Origin: a virus
Direction: 5' to 3' (one strand)
DNA length: 30,250 nucleotides
Virus record (IMG/VR): IMGVR_UViG_3300032240_002321
Span: 1 to 30,250 of that record
Position numbers and translations under genes: made by a program. Positions 27,323 to 30,250 of this stretch are shown here, piece by piece (position 1 is the stretch's first letter; every line of letters begins with the position of its first letter). Below the pieces are notes generated by a model that was given only the letters and a program-made list of their open reading frames with translations, was not told where the DNA came from and made no database searches.

Positions 27323-28793
27323 TCGCCACCGCCTTGCTGTCGTCGCTGCTGCTGGCAGCGTCGAGGTCAACCACGTGGTCGGTCAGCTGGCGCACTGCGT
27401 GGCCGAGGCTGCCACCGCCCACCGTCAGGCCGAACACGCGCAGCCCGTCCTCCTTGGCAGCGGTCAGCGCCTGCATCACGCTGGTGGGTGCCTCGGCGTG
27501 GCCATCGGTCACCAGCACGAGGTCGGCACGCTCACGGGTCACACCGTCCTCCAGCTGGAGCGCAGCGCGAAGCGCCGGGGCGAAGTCGGTGCCACCGTTC
27601 GGGCGGCTGCTCGCAACGTGCAGCGCCACCTCGGCGCAGCCGCCCATCGCAGTGGCCAGCGCCATGTCGCTGGTGCTGTGCCGCCACGCCTTGCCAGCGG
27701 CATCGAGGCGCACGACGTAGCGCACCGAACCGTTGAACCCGATCACCGTGCAGGCGCGGCGCTCGCGGGCAGCGGTGCCGAGGCAGGCCAGCGCCACAGC
27801 GGTGGCCCACAGGCTGCGCTCGCCTTCCATGCTGCTGCTCTCGTCCAGCAGCACCACGATGGGGCCGCGACCCTTCGGCACATCGCCGACCACGTGGTAC
27901 TGCTGGAGGCGACGGTCAGCCAGCTTGGCAAGCTGCACGCGGCGCAGGCGCGCGTGGCGCAGCAGGCCCAGCTCGGTGGGCAGCGCGCGGGGAAGGTCGC
28001 CGCCGATGGTGGTTCCCACCAGCGTGGACGCGCCGAGGTCGTCGCGCACCTTGCGCCCGTCGCTGGCGAGGCGGCGCAGGCGACCCGCGAGCTTCATCAC
28101 GCGCTTCAGCCGCGCATCGCTGCTGACGCGCTCGGCCAGCGACATCCGGGCGGTGCCGTCCTGCTCGTGCTGGGCAGGCGTCTCGCCGAGGCCGGGAGCC
28201 AGCGCGTCCATCGCGTCGGCAGCGTCGGCGGTGGCCTGCGCTGCGTCCGCGCAAGCTGCGCGCATCGCGCGGCGCATCGCACCGTCCGCGTCCGCCTTCG
28301 GGCCACGCTGCGCGCGCCCCAGCGCCTGCTGCGCGTCCTGCTGCGCCTGCTGGCGCTCCTGCTCGGCCACCTGCGGCAGCGCGCCAGCCACGCCGCGCAG
28401 CAGCTGGGCGGTGGCCAGCGCGGCGAGGTCGGGGTCGCCCGCCACCTGCGCGGCGAGCTGCTGGTACTCGGGCAGCGCAGCCAGCTGGTCGTGCGCGCGC
28501 TGCACCAGCTGCGTGTCGGGCGCGGGCTTGTCCAGCGCGACGGTGTCGGCGGCGTCGTACAGGCCAGCGAACACCTCGCGGGCGAAGCTGGTGGCCAGCG
28601 TGTCAAGGCGGCGGGCCTCGGCCTGCGTGTCGGTGCTGGTCTTGGCGTGCGCGGCGAAGGCGCGGGACACCTCGGCGCGCGCGCTGCGCAGCGTGGTACT
28701 GGAAGCCCCGCGGCTGGTGAACAGGTAGTCAGCCCAGCGGCTGACGGTGCGGGTGGCGTCGGTGTGGCGGGCGGTGGCGTAGGCTGCGGTCAT
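27309..28793 (-). CDS. VWA-domain protein, ViaA/CobT-like partner of the MoxR ATPase
   Basis: 494 residues, ATG 28793 behind GCAGGAGCAGACA. Residues 1-300 are helical and highly charged, with a glutamine-rich stretch (141-160). Residues 312-490 form a von Willebrand factor A domain with a complete metal-binding MIDAS: LLDESSSMEGE (DxSxS, Asp317, Ser319, Ser321), NGGTDFAPAL and LVTDGHAEAP. Such proteins pair with MoxR-family AAA+ ATPases (RavA-ViaA, CobS-CobT) as metal-dependent chaperones or insertases. The next operon encodes exactly such an ATPase. First gene of its operon. Confidence 0.88.
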   Translation of the reverse strand: MTAAYATARHTDATRTVSRWADYLFTSRGASSTTLRSARAEVSRAFAAHAKTSTDTQAEARRLDTLATSFAREVFAGLYDAADTVALDKPAPDTQLVQRAHDQLAALPEYQQLAAQVAGDPDLAALATAQLLRGVAGALPQVAEQERQQAQQDAQQALGRAQRGPKADADGAMRRAMRAACADAAQATADAADAMDALAPGLGETPAQHEQDGTARMSLAERVSSDARLKRVMKLAGRLRRLASDGRKVRDDLGASTLVGTTIGGDLPRALPTELGLLRHARLRRVQLAKLADRRLQQYHVVGDVPKGRGPIVVLLDESSSMEGERSLWATAVALACLGTAARERRACTVIGFNGSVRYVVRLDAAGKAWRHSTSDMALATAMGGCAEVALHVASSRPNGGTDFAPALRAALQLEDGVTRERADLVLVTDGHAEAPTSVMQALTAAKEDGLRVFGLTVGGGSLGHAVRQLTDHVVDLDAASSSDDSKAVANALP

Positions 28794-28802
28794 TGTCTGC
28801 TC

Positions 28803-28846
28803 CTGCTGACGGTTACCGTGTAACCCCGTGGCAGTTAGCAGCGCAA
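28803..28846 (-). promoter_or_regulatory. Class I promoter-operator for 26265-28793
   Basis: Minus strand -35 TTGCGC (28846-28841), 18 bp, -10 TACACG (28822-28817), GTCAGCAG (28810-28803) from the predicted +1. Dyad CTAACTGCCACGGGGTTAC (28838-28820), followed by a second interlocking dyad GGTTAC-ACG-GTAACC (28825-28811). The upstream A/T-rich part is supplied by the T run of the terminator at 28868-28901. Confidence 0.75.
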
Positions 28847-28867
28847 GGGGGAAACGTGATTGCGCAC

Positions 28868-28901
28868 AAAAAAACCGGGGCCAGCGCGAACGCCAGCCCC
28901 G
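28868..28901 (-). terminator. Strong intrinsic terminator after the MoxR-like gene
   Basis: Minus-strand RNA CGGGGC-UGGCG-UUCG-CGCUG-GCCCCG (28901-28876) forms an 11-bp stem with two G-U pairs and a UUCG loop, followed by GG and seven U (28874-28868). It lies 19 bases after the TAG of the gene at 28920-30062 and just upstream of the next class I promoter. Confidence 0.9.
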
Positions 28902-28919
28902 TGCGCACCCGCGCCGCTG

Positions 28920-30062
28920 CTACCCGGCGAGGCCCACGCCCAGCCCGCTGGCTGCCATGAAACGGCGGGCCAGCCCCTTGCGAAGCTCGACCACCTGTGC
29001 GTGACAGGCCACCACATCGGCGTCGTCCATGCCGAGCGCCACCAGCTCGGCCTCTGCTGCCTTGATGCGCTGGAGCACGCGAGCACCGTCAGCGGTGGCA
29101 TCGCGCACGGTGTCGTGCGCCTCGCGGGCGCTGTCCGCGATGCGCTGCGCGGCAGCCATCTTCGGCGCGGCCACTGCCAGCACCGTGGCCAGCACAGCGG
29201 CGCGCTGGTCGTGGCGCTGCCACACGCTGTCGGCCAGCACGAGCAGGTCGCGGGCGGTGGCGGTGGTGCGACCGTTCAGCGCAGCGTGCGCCTGCACCAG
29301 CCGCACCATCTGGCGCAGGCGGCGGTCGCTCACCGTGATGCCGTTGTCCTTGGCGAGCTTGTCGGCGCAGTCGCACAGCAGCTCCAGCACCTGCGGAGGC
29401 ACCACCACGTCGCGCACCGCCTGCTGGAGCAGGCGCACCGCCTCCGGGGCCAGCTTGGCGGTCACAGCCTGCGCCGGGTCGGCGGCGGTCAGCAGGGCGA
29501 TGCGCCCAGCGCGGGTCGGCACGTATGCCGTCCAGTAGCGCAGGGTGAAGCGGTCGTAGAGCGCGTCGAGGCTGGCGTCCTCGGGGTACTCGTTGCTCGC
29601 GCCCACGCACAGCTCCAGCGGCAGCTGGAGGCGCTGCGTGCCGTTGTCGAACTCGCGCTCGTTCAGCACGGTCAGCAGGCTGTTGAGGATGGCGCTGTTC
29701 GCCTTGAACACCTCGTCGCAGAACGCCACGGTGGCGGTGGGCAGGTAGCCCTGCACCGCGCGCTCGTAGCGCCCAGCGTCCAGCGCGGCGAGGTCGTAGG
29801 GGCCGAACAGCTCCTCGGGCGCGGTGAACGCAGTCAGCAGGCGCTGGAAGTAGCTGCCGCCGAGCGCGCCAGCGAACACCTGCGTGACCAGCGACTTGGC
29901 GGTTCCGGGAGGGCCGAGCAGCAGCACGTGCGTGCGGGCGAGCAGCGCGAGGAGCAGCCCGTCGATCTCCGCGTCACGGGCGACGAACGCGCCCTTCATC
30001 TGGGTGCGGAGGGTGGTGAGCTGCGCGCGGGCGGTGGCGAGGTCGAGGCTTTCGGTGGTCAT
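28920..30062 (-). CDS. MoxR/RavA-type AAA+ ATPase
   Basis: 380 residues, ATG 30062 behind GCAGGAGCACACA. N-terminal AAA+ core: Walker A LLLGPPGTAKS (47-57), the pre-Walker-B MoxR stretch FTAPEELFGPYD (79-90), Walker B VAFCDEVFKAN (112-122) and a sensor-1 region LCVGASNEYPED. The C-terminal 150 residues are helical (lid domain then ERIKAAEAELVALG-like coiled coil). MoxR ATPases form hexamers that act with VWA proteins to remodel or load cofactors into targets. Here it sits immediately upstream of the VWA operon, each with its own class I promoter, so the two are likely co-controlled. Confidence 0.92.
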   Translation of the reverse strand: MTTESLDLATARAQLTTLRTQMKGAFVARDAEIDGLLLALLARTHVLLLGPPGTAKSLVTQVFAGALGGSYFQRLLTAFTAPEELFGPYDLAALDAGRYERAVQGYLPTATVAFCDEVFKANSAILNSLLTVLNEREFDNGTQRLQLPLELCVGASNEYPEDASLDALYDRFTLRYWTAYVPTRAGRIALLTAADPAQAVTAKLAPEAVRLLQQAVRDVVVPPQVLELLCDCADKLAKDNGITVSDRRLRQMVRLVQAHAALNGRTTATARDLLVLADSVWQRHDQRAAVLATVLAVAAPKMAAAQRIADSAREAHDTVRDATADGARVLQRIKAAEAELVALGMDDADVVACHAQVVELRKGLARRFMAASGLGVGLAG

Positions 30063-30100
30063 TGTGTGCTCCTGCGGGTGGTTGCGGTGGGCGGGATGCC

Positions 30101-30144
30101 CTGCTGACAGAAAGCTACTAACCGCGCCCCGGTTACAGGCGCAA
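30101..30144 (-). promoter_or_regulatory. Class I promoter-operator for the MoxR-like gene
   Basis: Minus strand -35 TTGCGC (30144-30139), 18 bp, -10 TAGTAG (30120-30115), GTCAGCAG (30108-30101) from the predicted +1. Dyad GTAACCGGGGCGCGGTTAG (30136-30118). An A run just upstream of the -35 (ACAAAAAACC) serves as the A-rich element. Leader about 45 bases. Confidence 0.8.
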
Positions 30145-30166
30145 GGTTTTTTGTCGGTGCAGTCGC

Positions 30167-30207
30167 AAAAAAGATGAAGGCGCGCTGACCAGCAAGGCCA
30201 GCGCGCC
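30167..30207 (-). terminator. Strong intrinsic terminator of a gene entering from the right
   Basis: Minus-strand RNA GGCGCGCUGGCC (30207-30196), loop UUGCU, GGUCAGCGCGCC (30190-30179): 12 bp with one G-U pair, then UUCAUCUUUUUUG. It implies a minus-strand gene ending just to the right. Confidence 0.85.
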
Positions 30208-30234
30208 ATCGCAAGGGCGAACCCCGCGCGCGGG

Positions 30235-30250
30235 CTACGCCGCCTGCGCC
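30235..30250 (-). CDS. Possible 3' end of a gene beyond the right edge
   Basis: A TAG at 30237-30235 preceded by codons for AQAA fits the end of a minus-strand gene, 28 bases before the terminator at 30167-30207, the same layout as the gene at 21030 and its terminator. Too short to say more. Confidence 0.3.

Noticed and set aside
27189-28823. Long plus-strand open frame opposite the VWA gene
   Set aside because: Low-complexity H/R/A-rich translation with no motif, exactly opposite a gene with a complete MIDAS; a GC-rich shadow frame. The same holds for 28860-30107, 18618-19457, 15776-16627 and 10009-11049.
284-30144. Recurrent ~45-75 bp repeats as a CRISPR array or transposon ends
   Set aside because: Copies lie kilobases apart, always upstream of minus-strand genes and in one orientation, with promoter hexamers; there are no regular spacers or target duplications.
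1-30250. tRNA or rRNA genes
   Set aside because: No cloverleaf with CCA end or conserved T-loop was recognised in any gap between genes; gaps are short and filled by promoters and terminators.

Overview
This is 30 kb of a very GC-rich double-stranded DNA bacteriophage or closely related prophage, or a metagenome-derived phage contig. The evidence is phage-type gene content (gp4-like primase-helicase, SSB-like protein, Sak4-like ATPase, Cas4/RecB-type exonuclease, RecU resolvase, dUTPase, serine recombinase, sigma-like factor), tiny genes joined by 1-14 bp overlaps (ATGA, GTGA, TGATG), and almost all coding on the minus strand. No virion structural cassette, rRNA or tRNA was recognised. The host cannot be named; base composition only suggests a high-GC bacterium.

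Layout in window coordinates (minus-strand operons are transcribed right to left). 1-2380: short operons of unknown small proteins, several with membrane segments. 2490-2945 (+): Dps/ferritin-like protein. 2946-4958 (-): seven-gene operon with a one-TM protein, a 3D-domain cell-wall protein, a winged-helix protein, a zinc-ribbon protein and dUTPase. 5032-5343 (+): small gene split by an in-frame TGA. 5321-7172 (-): helix-turn-helix and unknown proteins. 7213-12917 (-): the most notable region, an eight-gene overlapping operon encoding, in transcription order, three unknown proteins, a ParB-like protein, a TET/JBP-type 2-oxoglutarate/Fe(II) dioxygenase, a TET-associated-type glycosyltransferase, an APH/choline-kinase-like phosphotransferase and a nucleotidyltransferase-HAD fusion. 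It reads as a DNA cytosine hypermodification pathway in which oxidised 5-methylcytosine is decorated with a sugar, and perhaps with a phosphorylated or nucleotide-activated group. 12981-14230 (-): serine recombinase and two small proteins. 14409-14861 (+): a short methyltransferase related to phosphorothioation-associated methyltransferases. 14873-20860 (-): replication/recombination operon. 21030-23198 (-): unknown protein and SF2 helicase. 23387-24853 (+): a second, AEP-like primase candidate. 24840-26184 (-): RecU, HTH protein, sigma-like factor. 26265-28793 (-): RmlC-like cupin, unknown protein, VWA protein. 28920-30062 (-): MoxR/RavA-type AAA+ ATPase.

Regulation is unusually legible. At least eleven minus-strand operons start at a repeated module: an A-rich upstream element, a -35 TTGCGC, a 19-20 bp dyad (GTAAC...GTTAC) filling the spacer, a -10 close to TACTAT, and usually GTCAGCAG beginning exactly at the predicted +1. 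A second set has GTGCGC/GTGCGG, exactly 17 bp, then TACAAC, TATGAA or TATGAT. Both have a non-canonical TGCG -35 core. The phage encodes a sigma-like factor that could read them and that is itself behind a first-class copy. Strong intrinsic terminators close several operons.

All function assignments come from reading translated sequences for motifs; no database search was run. Positions and overlaps were read from the sequence.
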